Source of the DNA: Physcia stellaris
Lineage: Eukaryota > Ascomycota > Lecanoromycetes > Caliciales > Physciaceae
Assembly: GCA_018902385.1 (NCBI GenBank)
Contig: JABSSW010000008.1
Coordinates: forward strand, 248,001-312,000
Length of the DNA stretch: 64,000 nucleotides
Direction: 5' to 3'
The notes under the pieces are model-generated. The model was not told where the DNA came from and did not search any database. It was given only the letters and a program-made list of their open reading frames with translations. Both the position numbers and the translations under genes were made by a program. This document shows positions 48,801 to 60,912 of this stretch, one piece after another. Every line of letters begins with the position of its first letter. Position 1 is the first letter of the stretch.

Positions 48801-51800
48801 AATAAAATCGATGTCATACAGAATTGATCGATCTCAAGAAACGTGTCAGAAATCTTGAAATTTCTAAAACTATGTAACTTTTACAGACGATTCATTAAAG
48901 ACTTCAATAAGTTAACATTATTTCTGATCGTTATGCTAAAAGAATCAGCAAAGTTTCACAAAAAAAAAGCAAAAAAAAAACGCAATCGAAACAAAAATCA
49001 AAATCGAAATAAATTATCGAATGAATTTTTGATTTTCGACGTCTTCAAAACTTTCAAACGTTTACGAAAAGATTCATGAAAACATCTATTTTACAGCATT
49101 TCGATTCGATTAGACTCATTCGTGTGAAAATCGATGTTTCGAATAAAACAATAGATGAGATTCTTTGTCAATCAGATGACAAAAATCATGACATTCAGTA
49201 ATTTACTTTTCAAAAAAAATGATTTCGACGAAATGCAATTATGAAAGTTCACGACAAGAAATTTCTGATCATAATTTTCGCATTCAAACAATGACGTCAT
49301 TATTTGAAAAAAACGAGAAAACAAGTTTTCGTTTTGACGAATCATCGAAATTTCAATCGTTTCATGATTACAACGAAGTTATCTTTTCGACAAATACGAT
49401 GAGCGCAAAAATTATCACGTTACAATTTTGTCATCGATTATCGTTTTGACAACAAGAATTTTGCGAACGATTTGTCAAAACGATTCGATCATATGACGAT
49501 CATCGAAAAAGATTGAAAATAATCGTCAGATTTTGGCGCGTTTACGACGGTTTTTACAGACGAATTCGAACGAGTTAAAAAAATTTGCGTCGAACGAAAT
49601 CAGAATTACGTTTTTCAAGTTCGATGAAAGTGAAAAGAACAATTCTGCGAATGATCTTTTTGAAAAAAATGAAAAAACAATTTTACGAATGATTTTCTTA
49701 ACATTTTCGATGAGAAATCAGACGTGATTATCGATGAATGAAAAACAATAATATTGAATAGTGCAACGATTTTCGAATCGATCAACGCGAAATGATTGCG
49801 CGAAAACATATTCACGAACATGATGCAACATACGACGATAAAATCGCTGACAATTTCGTCGAGTTGATTCGTTCATTGTTAAAAAGCAAAACTCGTACGC
49901 AATTCAAGTGAAACAGAAATTAATTACTTTTGAAAAATCACATTCGCATTGACACGACAAAAAGAAAATATTATGACACGAAAGATGTTTGTACGTTTCG
50001 TCGAGTTTGAGAAAAGAACGTCATAAAAGCAAATCATGACAATTTTTTCGTTGATCATTTCGAGATAAAACGTAATTTTTGAATTGATACAACGAAAATA
50101 TTATTGATTCAATCAAAAAAGAAACGATTTCGAAAAAACGTCGAGCATTTCAGACATGCGTACACAAATAAAAAAATATTGCGAAACATGCGCAATTTGC
50201 AAAAAAACAAAGCATTTCGACACAAATCATACGAAAAATTTCGTCTTTTTCATATCAAAATTCAAATGAATTGACATAACAATGAATTTCGTGACAAATT
50301 TATCAAAAAGCAAAACATGAAACGAAACGACGTACGATTCAATACTCGTCGTTGTAAATCGTTTGATCAAGATGACACATTACATCTCAATCACGAAAAC
50401 GATGATCGCGAAAGATTTCGTCGAAATATTGATTCGAAAATCATTAAATTTCATGATTTTTCATCGTCGATAACAACAAACAGAAATTCAATTTTTATTT
50501 CAAAATATCATGACGCATTGTGTTATGCTTTAAAGATAAAACTTAAATTATCGACGATTTATCATTTACAAACAGATGATCAGACGAAACGTCAAAATTC
50601 AATCATGAAACAATATTTTAAAATTTTCGTCAATTTTCGACAAAACAAAATGACTGAAAAGTTATTGTCGATGATTGAATTTGTTTACAACAATAGTAAA
50701 CATGTTTTCACGCAGATGTCATCATTTGAAACAATGCAAAAATATACATCAAAAATGTTTTTCGAAAAATTTGCGAATTTCAAAATTAAATCAAAATTTG
50801 CAAAAAAACATGTCGAAAAATTGATCGCGTTGATGATAATATTAAAAATCAATTTAACATACGCACAAAAACAACAAATCAAATACAAAAATGCAAAAAT
50901 TAAATTGAAAAATTTCGACGTAAAAATTTACGTCAACGTCAACGACAAAAATATACGCATCAAACGCAACAAAAAATTGAAATGAAAATTTTTCGAATCA
51001 TTCAAAATGTTCGAAACAATAAAAAATCAAACATATCGATTTGAAATTTTCAAACGTTGACGAATTCACGATGTTTTTCACGTTTCGTTGTTCGAAAAAA
51101 TTATATTTAAAAAAAAAAAAAAAATTTCGCTAAAATTCACGTATCAATCAAAAAACATTGACGTCGAAAATGACGAAAAATTCATCAAAAAAAAATTTTG
51201 AATTGAAGTCATTTTGAACAATAAAATTTACAAAAAAAATCAAATTTTTGATAAATCGTACAGCGAATCAAAATTTTATTATTTTGTTCAATGAAAAAAT
51301 TATGAAAAACGTATTTGAAAATCAATTGCGATGATCAAACATTTACGAAATATGTTTAAAAAATTTCATGCGAAAAATTTCAAAAAAAAACAATACAAAT
51401 AAAATTATCAATCGTCGACGCGTTCGACGTCAAATAAATATTATTTTTATTGTGAAATCGTTGACAAAAAAATCAATTTTTCACATTTGATTCGATGTTA
51501 TTTATTGTTTAAAATTTACGTCGCATAAAAAATTGAATCGTGTCAAAAACATTTTCAAAAATTGTTGTTCGATTTGATTGAACGATGAATATGTGAATGT
51601 GAAATAAGAAAAAAAATCGAAAAAATTTCGAAATATGATATATTCAATGCGATCGCGATTACGACGTTTTTCGCGATTAAATTTTTTTTTTCAAATCAAT
51701 TCATGATTTCGACGTATGAAATAAAAAAATAAAAAAATAAAAAATGATTCAAATTCAAAATTCATTGTCATTCAATTAATTGTCAATCATCAAATCGAAA

Positions 51801-52450
51801 ACGATGAATTGTACGAAATCGAACGTTCGATTTTGAAAACAACAAATAATGAAATCGTCAAATCATGTTTTTTTTGAATCATCGAAAAAAATGTATTCAA
51901 ATTTTTAACGCAAATTGATTAAAAATCGAAATAAAATATATTCGATGCGAAAATCACGATTACAATGATTTTTCAAATCAACGATTTTTTGAATGCGAAA
52001 ATCGCGATTACAACGATTTTTCAAATCACGAACATGAAACATATTTACACAAATCAGAAATTTTTGTTGCAAAACATACGAAAAAATGTTGATTATTTCA
52101 AGAAATTTCGATGTTAAAAAGAAAACGCGTGTAAAAAATTCAAAATTCAAAATTTGCGAAACGAATTTCGTTTGCGAAATGAATTCGTCAAGAATTCAAA
52201 TCAAACAAATTCGAAACATCAAATCGATTATATCATGAAATCAACAATTTCGTCATATTAATAAAATCAACGCAACAACGATTAACGCATCGATATTTGC
52301 GCACAAACGACAATTGATGTGTACGTTACATTTAACAAAACGTGTATATAATGAATTTTCTGAAAAATAGTTAGTTTTGCAAAGTTATTAGTTAGAAATT
52401 ATTCTGTTTTCTTTATACATTTCTGATGTCATTACTTTACGAGTTTTACA
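45876..52450 (+). mobile_element. Ty3/gypsy family A, full-length fossil with LTRs and target duplication
   Basis: LTRs at 45876-46195 (320 bp) and 52130-52450 (321 bp) begin TGTAA and end TTTTACA. The target duplication GATTT is exact at 45871-45875 and 52451-52455. Parts in plus-strand order are gag-like (46.4-47.6 kb), protease/linker, reverse transcriptase (about 47.9-48.7), RNase H (about 49.1-49.5), zinc-binding and core integrase (50.1-50.98). It looks complete in length but has dozens of breaks. The centre (about 46.4-50.5 kb) is visibly less mutated than the ends. It is younger than element D, which it interrupts. Confidence 0.85.
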
Positions 52451-55400
52451 GATTTCAATGATTGAAATAACGATCGATTTTTGTTTACGATTCATTTATG
52501 ATATTGATTTTTCAACGAACATGTAAACGTATTCGAAAATCGATTTTTTGTTCAATTTATCGATTGCGTAATCAAAATTCGAATAAATTTTGATTTTGAA
52601 ATTTTCATTGTTGTTCAATTTCAAATCGTATACAAGATTTAAATTGATGATCGATCGAATGTAACAAAACAAAATTTTCATTGTTTTGTTGATATTTCGC
52701 AAAATCATTGAAATATTAATTTAATCGTTTTAATGCGAAAACGATATTTGAACGAACGTGTATGACGACATACATGAATTTTTCAATTTTGTGTTGATAA
52801 TTTTTTGAATCAATTCGTTCGTCGTTCGATTCAATTGATTTGAATAAATCGTAATCGTTTATGAATAATTTCGTACGTTCGTGTTTATCGATGTTCATAT
52901 GCAATTCATTCAATATTTCGTTCAAATAATGAGTTTGATTCAATCGAATAATTCGTTTTTTACGATCGCGAATGATTTTAATGTCAAAAAAATTTTCATT
53001 TTTTTTCAAATTTTTGATTTTGAATATTTTTTTGAATTCATTTTTGAATCAATTAATTTGTTCGTTGAATTTGACGACAACAAAAATGTCATTCACGTAA
53101 AAAAATAATATGATTTTTCGTTTTTTATGACGAAACATGCAAAAATCAATCGAAATTTGTTCGAAATTCAATTTATGCAATTTTTTTACGCAACGCTCGT
53201 GTCAATTTCTAATTGTTTGTTTCAATTCATAAAAATTTCGACGAATCAAAAATGCTTGTTCTGAAAATAAATTCACGTCGAATGACGATTTCATGTAAAT
53301 TATCTTTTTTAAAAATGATTTCGTGAAAACATTGTTGACGTTCATTTGATAACATTCGAGATTTTTCAACGCAACGATGACAAAAAACAAACGAAAAATA
53401 TCGAATTTGACAATTGAAACAAAAATATTTGTATAGTCGATTTCATACATTTGCGAGAAATTTCTTGCAACGAATTTGATTTTCAATTTGTTCAATGTAT
53501 CATTCACATGCATTTTGATTTTGAATATTCATTTATTGATGACGATATTGACGTTTTTCGATGAAATGACGACGTTTCAAATTTCATTGATTATTAACGT
53601 CGTCAATTCGATTTGAATGATTTCGAATCAAAATTTATTTCAAATGAAATCATTGATAATTTTTTGATAATTTTCGAACACAAATATGATTAACTTTTTA
53701 ACGAATTGTCAATTTATTTTTTTTGTTGTTGCAAATAAAATTCATTTATCGTGTTCGCATGTATCAAAATTTTCGATTAAAAAATCATCATGACGCGTGC
53801 AATTTTGTTGCGAATAAAAAATAATGTTCATTTCGTTTTTTTCGTTCGTGATATTTCGTTTACGTTTAAAAATTGTCACGTGAAAAAATTGTTGCATCAT
53901 ACGTGAAAAATTCGTGAAAAATGTTAATTTAACACGCGTTTGAATTGTCAATTTCGTCGTAAATTTGTTGATTTCATTTTTTTCATTTGATATATCGATA
54001 AATTCATCGTTTTTTTTCATGTGCATTGATTGAATTTTTTTTTTGTTTTTCGAAATCATAAACGCAATAAAAATCGAAAATTTCGCAAAAATTGATGCAA
54101 CAAAAATTGATACAAACGTTGATTTCATCGAAACGATTGCAAATGCAAAAATTATTTTGCGTGATTTTTCGACAAATCGTTTTTCAAATAATTCGTTCAT
54201 TGTAATCGTGAACAAATTCAACGATTCGATTTTTTTTATTTTTCACGTTCAAAAAAAAATTTATGTGATATTTGATGACATTACGACGATCGAAAATTCA
54301 TATTTTGTATTGAATCGTGATGTTTTCGTTATAATTCATAAACACGTTTGATTTTTTTGTATTGACGAATTTTTTTTTTTATTTTTTTCAAACAATGATT
54401 TGATATCAACAAACGAATAACATTTGCATTTTCAAACGCGTATGTAATTTATTGACGATTTGATATTTATTCAAATTTCAATAAAATTTGTCAATTGTCG
54501 TCAATTATTGATTTCGTGTTCATACGATTGCGAACATATGCATTTGTTTTTTTGTTTCAAATCAAAATTTTATAAACAATTTTGCATTTTAAATTATTGT
54601 TCGAATTTGATTTTCGATCGTTTTTATGACACGTTCTATTACGTCATTTTGAATTAAATTATACGAAACGATGTATTGTGAAACAATGTCGATAAATTCG
54701 CATTAAAAATCGAATATAAATTTCAATTTTTTGACGTTGTCACAACGTATTGTTTGTAATTTTCGTTGAATTTTTAATTTCATTTTCAATTTTCATTTGT
54801 TGAAAATTTTTGATGATCGATTTCGTTTGCGAAAAATAAAATTCACGTTCGTCGAAAATGATTATTCACGATTTTTAAAAAATATTCGTAATCGAATTTT
54901 GAAACGAATAAAAATTCACAAATATCGATAAATATCAATTTCAATATGTGAATTTTGCGTTCGATTAAACGACGATTATATGCATTAATCATTTTCGTAA
55001 TCGCATATATTTTGCATGAATCGTTGCGATTTTCAACAATGAATATTGATTTGCGTAAAATTGTGATTTTGTGCAAATTTCGAAATTTTGCAAATTTCAT
55101 ATGATCAAAACGTCGATGTCATAATTCGTATAAATTACGTTTTTTTTGATCAACATTTGAATCAATATTTGAATCAACATTTGAATCAATATTTGAATCA
55201 ATATTTGAATCAATATTTGAATCAACATTTGAATCAATATTTGAATCAACATTTGAATCAATATTTGAATCAACATTCGATAATTGAAAATCGATTTCGA
55301 TATTATTTCGAAAATCAATATTTATATCGAACAAAATTTCGTTCGAATTCACGATTGTTGACATTGCAAATGAAACAAACAAAATTTTAAAAAATTCAAT

Positions 55401-56305
55401 TGCAAACATCGTGTTGCTCGTTAACAATGCGTATTTTTTAAATTTTGATGTAATTTTGTTTATTATGTAAACATTTTTTTGAACGAATGTTCGAAATATT
55501 TCAACGTTTTGTTTATTGCGCATGAACAAATTATCGTCATTGAAATTTTTTATCAAATTTTTTTTGATAAAATGTTTGTCGAATAAAAAATTGACGTCGA
55601 AATCAAATACATAAAATATTTTCGTTAACGTGTTTTCATCGTTTTTGACGTGCATCGTTATTGAATCACATTGATTTGAATACAAATTTTTTTTTTTCGA
55701 TTTTAATCGTGCGCTTTTTAATCGATTTGAAAAATTCATTAAAAAATCGAAAATCGTCAATTATGTGAAACGAAACGTCAATGTTTGCAATTCAAACGAA
55801 TTTGAAAAATTTATTGATCAATTTTTTGAATAAAACGACGATTTTTTTTTCATGTGTTTTTCATTGTTTAAATCGATGTCGATGTCGAAATTTGAATTGC
55901 TATTAAACGAAAAAAAAAATCGACGACGTTGTACGTTTTGTGTTTTTTATTTTTGCGTAAAAATTTTTGATTTTTGTTTTTCGTTCATTTTTTTAATTTT
56001 TCAAAAAATCACATTTTGCGATTCGATGTGAATCATCGCAAAAAAAACATTTCGTTTTTTTCGTTTTAATTTTGAAACGACGAAAATTTTCGTCGAAATT
56101 GAAAAATCGTCGTTGAAATATGCGATAAAATTGACGACGATTATTTTTGATTATCAATATCGATTCGACGATTTTGTTTGCAATGAATTGTGTTTTTTTT
56201 TTTTTTTGCAATTTTGTTGAAATACAATTTTCGCAAATATGTTGTGCAAATGTTGCAATCACAATTCAATTGATATAATTTGACAAAAAAAAATTAATGC
56301 GTTTT
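52451..56305 (-). mobile_element. Ty1/copia element D, main fossil part
   Basis: Minus-strand remnants in copia order: a gag zinc knuckle of CX2CX4HX4C type (about 56.0 kb), an Asp/Asn/Ser repeat region (55.1-55.3), integrase-like sequence (about 54.9), a linker, then reverse transcriptase (53.2-53.5 and 52.7-53.0) and RNase H (52.5-52.7). The 3' end continues at 45875 beyond the A2 insertion, and family E interrupts the 5' side at 56306. Its LTRs were not identified in the window. Old, with dozens of breaks. Confidence 0.75.
55150..55275. repeat. 12-bp tandem repeat inside copia element D
   Basis: About ten copies of a TTTGAATCAATA / TTTGAATCAACA unit, kept in frame with the surrounding fossil reading frame as an Asn-(Ile/Val)-Asp-Ser repeat. 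The two unit variants alternate irregularly, which suggests expansion after a first duplication. Confidence 0.8.
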
Positions 56306-57811
56306 TGTTGAAATTAATGTTTTAATATTCGCACATTTTTTGTGTTTTCATTTGCATGTAACTTATTAAAAAAACGAAATTCAAAACAATAAAATGATAA
56401 TCATTCATGATTTTTTCAATAAATTATGAAAATCGAATTAGCAATTTTCGTTATTACATTTAATATCAATTACAACAATAACATGTCAAAACACGTCATG
56501 AACAATAATAATTAATCGTCGAACAATACAGCAAATTTTGCAATATTTCAACAATAATCAATTTCACGTGAAATATTTAATCTTGTCAAATTCGAAATCG
56601 ATTCAATTGCATTGACAGCATTCAATACATCTAGTACATTTTTAATTACATTGATAACATCTATTTATTTATTTATTTTTTACGAGTTTTTTACGAATTC
56701 GTTTATTTATCGAGATTTTTTACGATTATTTTAGGATGTCGAAATATTTACGCGAATTTTATCATTCAATCAGAATGACGATTTTTATTTTTTTTACGAA
56801 ATCAACAATTTTTGCGAATTTCGCATTGTTCATTTTCGAATTCGCAATCGTTATTTTTTTTTGATCATTTTTTTTTGCATTTGTTTCGACGCGAATGATT
56901 CGAAAACGCAAAATTTTCGATCGTTGTATCACGAACACACGAATTCAAATTTTATTAATGTTTCGAAATGCAATTGATATCAACAAACAAAAAAAGCGCA
57001 AGAAATCTATCATGCTCGAAAGCACGAATTGACAATGAAGAGCAAAATAAAGCAAAAAGCGAAAAAATTGTTGAAACAACAAAAAGAAACTCGTTTGATC
57101 AAAAAACGAACAGAAAAATATATTTGCAAACGTTGCAAAACGATCAAATTTGACAACAACATCAAGTTACACGAACATATTCGCATTCGACACGCGAAAA
57201 AGTCGAAATTTGTTCAACAATTTGTTGTTGTTTCATCTGTTTTCGAATCGATAATTTTTTCATTTTTTGTTTCGTCATTTCAATCGATCATTTCGTCATT
57301 TTTTTCGTCATCGAAATTTTTATCTTTTTCGATGTTTACATCAGAAATCGTACGCGAACGTTCAGAAAACGTATCATCGAAATCAATAATCGAGTCATTA
57401 ATTACATTTTTTTTCGAAATTTCGTCAAATTTTTCGTCGATTGCAACATCAAGAAAGTCGATATTTTGAACAGAAATTGTTTCACGATCTGTTGCGTCGA
57501 AATTTTCTCGTTTTTCGATTGCGACATTCAAATCGATGTGCAAATCGTTGAAAAATGCAAACATTGTTTGTTCGTCGATTTCGTTTCGAACGTTTACATC
57601 ATCGAAATTCTATTTCATCGTGAACGATTTGTTTCGCATGTTCGCAAAAAAGTCGAATTCATTTGATTTGCAACGACATCAAATGCGTTTTTATTTTTCG
57701 AAAATCTTTGACAAAAACAATTTTAAAATTTTTGATTTCATACAAAGTCGCATTACGTTATATTTTCATACGACGATTTTATTTGTTTCGAAATCGATCA
57801 AATTCGAAACA
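56306..57811 (+). mobile_element. Family E, mutated copy E', first segment
   Basis: 56306-56421 is a shortened, AT-shifted match to the LTR of element E, beginning TGTTGAAATT. From about 56960 to 57811 it is a mutated counterpart of the zinc-finger ORF of E, in the opposite orientation to E. Element E itself inserted at 57812. Old and broken many times; it continues at 60918. Confidence 0.75.
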
Positions 57812-58045
57812 TATTGAAAGAATCATGAGTGATTATCATTCTATTGCTCTGAATCTCGTTGTTCTAGGTAAGTTACATGCAGGTGGGAGCACAAGAAGTG
57901 TGCGGGTGCCAAGGCGCTAAGCCCCATTGGCCGGTCTATACCAATGGACCCTGACTGCAGCACCTGCGGAGCACACCTGCGGAGGCTGTATTTTCAACAC
58001 TCCCCCACAGCAACCGCTTGTGCCACCTGCCCTGTATCCTAACGA

Positions 58046-58190
58046 GCCCAGCCTGGAGCTTCCGTGCAAGCTCCCCCAGCGATGAGTCCTGGAGCTACCG
58101 TGCAAGCTCCCCCAGAGCGGTAAGTCCTGGAGCTCCCCCAGCGATGTATTGCCTGGAGCTTCCGAGCAAGCTCCCCCAATGCCTGGTCAT
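58046..58190. repeat. Short tandem repeats inside element E
   Basis: Three to four diverged copies of a CCTGGAGCTTCCGTGCAAGC unit followed by TCCCCCAG, with a period near 40 bp. A second 18-bp duplication, TCCTTCTTGATCGAGTTC, lies at about 58698-58735. Confidence 0.6.
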
Positions 58191-59175
58191 GTACCGATGC
58201 GAAGACTGCAGAAACGAACGAATCGAGGTCCGATGACCTATTGGCTTCAGATATGACGTAGGGCCGAATTGTAAGGCGTGCGACCGAGCATCTGAAGGAT
58301 TGCGACGTTCTGGATATGCATCTCCATGAGGTGAAGCATCGATGTGGGATCTGGTACCTAGGATTGGATAGACGGTACACCATGGAGCAAGTACCCTTTG
58401 CCTGAGTTCTGCGATGTTGAACGAGAGTGCGGGTCACACCATGTAGCATCATTGTGTCTCAGGGTTCTCAGGTACTTCTTGCGGCATCAATGGATCGATT
58501 CCTATGCAATTTGGCTGTAGGAAGTCCATATGGTATGCCAACGATGTGGGGCAGACAGGAAATGGTCGAGAAATCGATAAGGAAGGAGTGTACCGATGTA
58601 AAGAGTGCAGATTCGGGCTTTTCGGTTCTGACTAAGTCCTGCCAGAGAATCAGGTCGATTAGTATGCGAAAAGGTCAGATATCTCCAGCACTATTTGTCC
58701 TTCTTGATCGAGTTCTTGTCCTTCTTGATCGAGTTCCTGCTCTGCAAGGCCGGGTATGTAATGACTGCATAGTACGCTCCCCCGAAGCGGTACTATGTGA
58801 CTCCATCGAGTTCCGAGTGTGTAATCGTCCCCTCCTAACAACTGTGCGTACAGCACGTCAGTACGCTCCTCCGAGACTGCACTGACAGGCTGTACTCTCA
58901 CTCTCTCCCCCTCGTATTTATCGGGCGACTAAGCCTCAAGGGTAGTAGGGAAAGAGGCGATATCGTAGATTAGTCGTGTTAGATCAAGACGAAGCCACAA
59001 AGGTAAGTCCCTACTCATTCGTGAAACAATAAACAAATAAACAAGGCATACAACAACTTTTAAGCTCCCCAGGCCATGGCCGATCAACGGTTAACAGGGG
59101 GGGTGGGCGGGCAAAACAACAAACAAACAAACAACATGCTAACTCCCCCAAGGTAGTGACTTCCCCGAAGAGGGG

Positions 59176-60336
59176 TCAATACTCCCCCAAAGTAGGGCGG
59201 GGAGGAGCGAAACTCCAATAGCGCTGCCCCATGGGTATCTCATTGTTCCCAGCTCTTGAGGCATTTGGCGTGGCCCAACCAGTAGGCCAATAGGTGGCTG
59301 AACGCCCTTGGCAATGCCTGCAAACAGGAGGTGGACGCGAGAATGCCGAGAAAGAGGGGCGCACCGAAGCAAATCGAGAAGGAAAAGAGGTAGGTGAGGC
59401 CGAGGGCCACCGCGAGACCGAAAACTGGCGCGGAACGCTTCCGCGGGCATGTGTTGGCCCAGATGCTTCGGATTTGGCCGATTTCGAAGCAGGTGAGGCC
59501 GCCGCATGGAAGTATGACGTAATGCGGCTTTGTATGGGGCCAGATTTGCAATTGCTTCTAGGACTGCACTTGCCAAGGCTGCGCGGGGACAACGGCTTAT
59601 TCTGGCTTGGCTGCAGGCCAAATGGACTCGGCTTCCCAGCGAACATGCGGAACAGGTCGTCCACGGTGAGATAGGGCCTCGATGGTGTAGGTGCCCGAGG
59701 CGGAGCAGGCGGGCAAGCAACGCTTGCATTCTCCGAGGATTTGCACACCGATTTGGGTGTCGCAATCGGGAGACGAGAGGGCTTCGGTGCAACGATTGGC
59801 CTTGAGGCAATTTCTGCCCAGGATATCGGTTTCTTTGGTGTTGCAACCGACGGAGTAGGTGATACGCTCTCTGAACGCTCGCGTACAATTTCTGGTGTAG
59901 GCATCGAGAGAGGTAAGAGTTTCGGTGACGAAGGAGGTGAGGAGGTGACCGATCGAGGTGACGAAGCAGGAGGTGAGGAGGTTATCGATTCGGAAGCAGG
60001 TGAAACAACAGACTGCTGAGCAGGCGTCGATTTCGGCTTCTTCGCATGACGAGTACGGATATGCTCGTGAAGCTTGGTGTTGCTGTCAAATTTGGCCGAA
60101 TGCTTGCAACGCCTGCACGTATATCCTTCAGCCCGTTTCTTAGCCAGACGGGCTGCTTTCTGTTGTTTCAACAACTCCTTCGCTTTCTGCTTTATTTTGC
60201 TCTTCATCGCCAACTCGTGCTTTCGGGCATGATAGGTTTCTTGTGCCTTCTTGGCTTGCACGAACCAACTGCATCTTAAAGCCTTAGCATCTTCATTCAG
60301 ATGCATGCTGTAAATATATTTGAGATCTTGCGTCAT
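59176..60336 (-). CDS. C2H2 zinc-finger, Ser/Pro-rich protein encoded by LTR element E
   Basis: The open frame runs from 60567 to 59176; the first ATG is at 60336, giving 386 residues (about 463 codons if a non-ATG start or upstream exon is used). A Lys/Arg-rich helix (MKSKIKQKAKELLKQQK) precedes one C2H2 finger, CRRCKHSAKFDSNTKLHEH with the second His in IRTRH. A long Ser/Pro/Thr-rich disordered region follows (SPPASSPRSVTSSPPSSPK). A second conserved patch is RPYLTVDDLFRMFAGKPSPF, then PIQSRITSYF and CRHCQGRSATYW near the C-terminus. PIQSRITSYF resembles a PCNA-binding PIP box (Q-x-x-I-x-x-Y-F). No gag or polymerase features. The mutated E' copy keeps the same order, so the ORF belongs to the element. 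Role unknown; DNA or RNA binding is inferred from the finger. Confidence 0.6.
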   Translation of the reverse strand: MTQDLKYIYSMHLNEDAKALRCSWFVQAKKAQETYHARKHELAMKSKIKQKAKELLKQQKAARLAKKRAEGYTCRRCKHSAKFDSNTKLHEHIRTRHAKKPKSTPAQQSVVSPASESITSSPPASSPRSVTSSPPSSPKLLPLSMPTPEIVRERSESVSPTPSVATPKKPISWAEIASRPIVAPKPSRLPIATPKSVCKSSENASVACPPAPPRAPTPSRPYLTVDDLFRMFAGKPSPFGLQPSQNKPLSPRSLGKCSPRSNCKSGPIQSRITSYFHAAASPASKSAKSEASGPTHARGSVPRQFSVSRWPSASPTSFPSRFASVRPSFSAFSRPPPVCRHCQGRSATYWPTGWATPNASRAGNNEIPMGQRYWSFAPPRPTLGEY

Positions 60337-60912
60337 GGGGTGGCCTTCAGGTACGTGGTCGCAAAGGGCAGACGAAAAAGGTAAGAGGTCAGGTTCGGAG
60401 ATGGTAGGAGTAAGAGGGCAGCCATTCTGACTGCGCGATAGGTTTCGATATCGTAAGGTAAGTTCGGTAGGTAGACGAATTCGTAAGGTACTCGTAAGAG
60501 GGTTCGGTAGGTAGGTGTTACCGATGTAACTGAGGGTACTGTGTATCAAGATACTGAATGCTGCCAATGCAACTGAGTCAATTTCGGTCTGACAAGACTG
60601 GATACTCCACTGAGTTGGTTACTGCTGCGTGTACACTGCTGTACTGCGTGCGGCTAGTTACTACGTGCGCTCGTGCTGTAGCTGGTCCTAGATGTAGCGA
60701 AAGCTGCTAACCCGGGCTCATAACCTATTAAAAGATGTATGGGTGACTACCATTCTATTGCTCTGAATCTCGTTGTTCTAGGTAAGTTACATGCAGGTGG
60801 GAGCACAAGAAGTGTGCGGGTGCCAAGGCGCTAAGCCCGATTGGCCGGTCTATACCAATGGACCCTGACTGCAGCACCTGCCGAGCACACCTGCGGAGGC
60901 TGTATTTCAACA

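Larger units (their letters stand above)
28290..57811. other. AT-rich, gene-free block of mutated retrotransposons
   Basis: This block of about 29.5 kb consists almost entirely of degraded LTR elements. CpC, CpT, ApG and GpG are nearly absent, whereas CpA, TpG and CpG remain. Several 60-base lines (for example those starting at 42901, 45001 and 54001) contain none of the four depleted words. The part at about 46400-50500 is milder. No host gene is recognisable. Confidence 0.85.
57812..60912 (-). mobile_element. LTR element E, young unmutated copy carrying a zinc-finger ORF
   Basis: LTRs at 57812-57999 (188 bp) and 60726-60912 (187 bp) are almost identical. They are flanked by the exact target duplication AAACA (57807-57811 and 60913-60917). 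Total length is 3.1 kb, GC-balanced and untouched by the AT-shift around it. I see no gag, reverse transcriptase or integrase. The only long ORF encodes a C2H2 zinc-finger protein on the minus strand. It looks whole as a non-autonomous element and is recent: it inserted into an already mutated relative. Confidence 0.8.

Noticed and set aside
28290-57811. Many short Lys/Asn/Phe-rich ORFs in the AT-rich block
   Set aside because: They are fragments of mutated retroelement genes or chance frames in AT-rich DNA, so none is listed as a gene.
28290-57811. Mitochondrial DNA or a bacterial contaminant as the source of the AT-rich block
   Set aside because: Ty3/gypsy and Ty1/copia parts, LTRs and target duplications explain it, and element E links it to normal-GC sequence.
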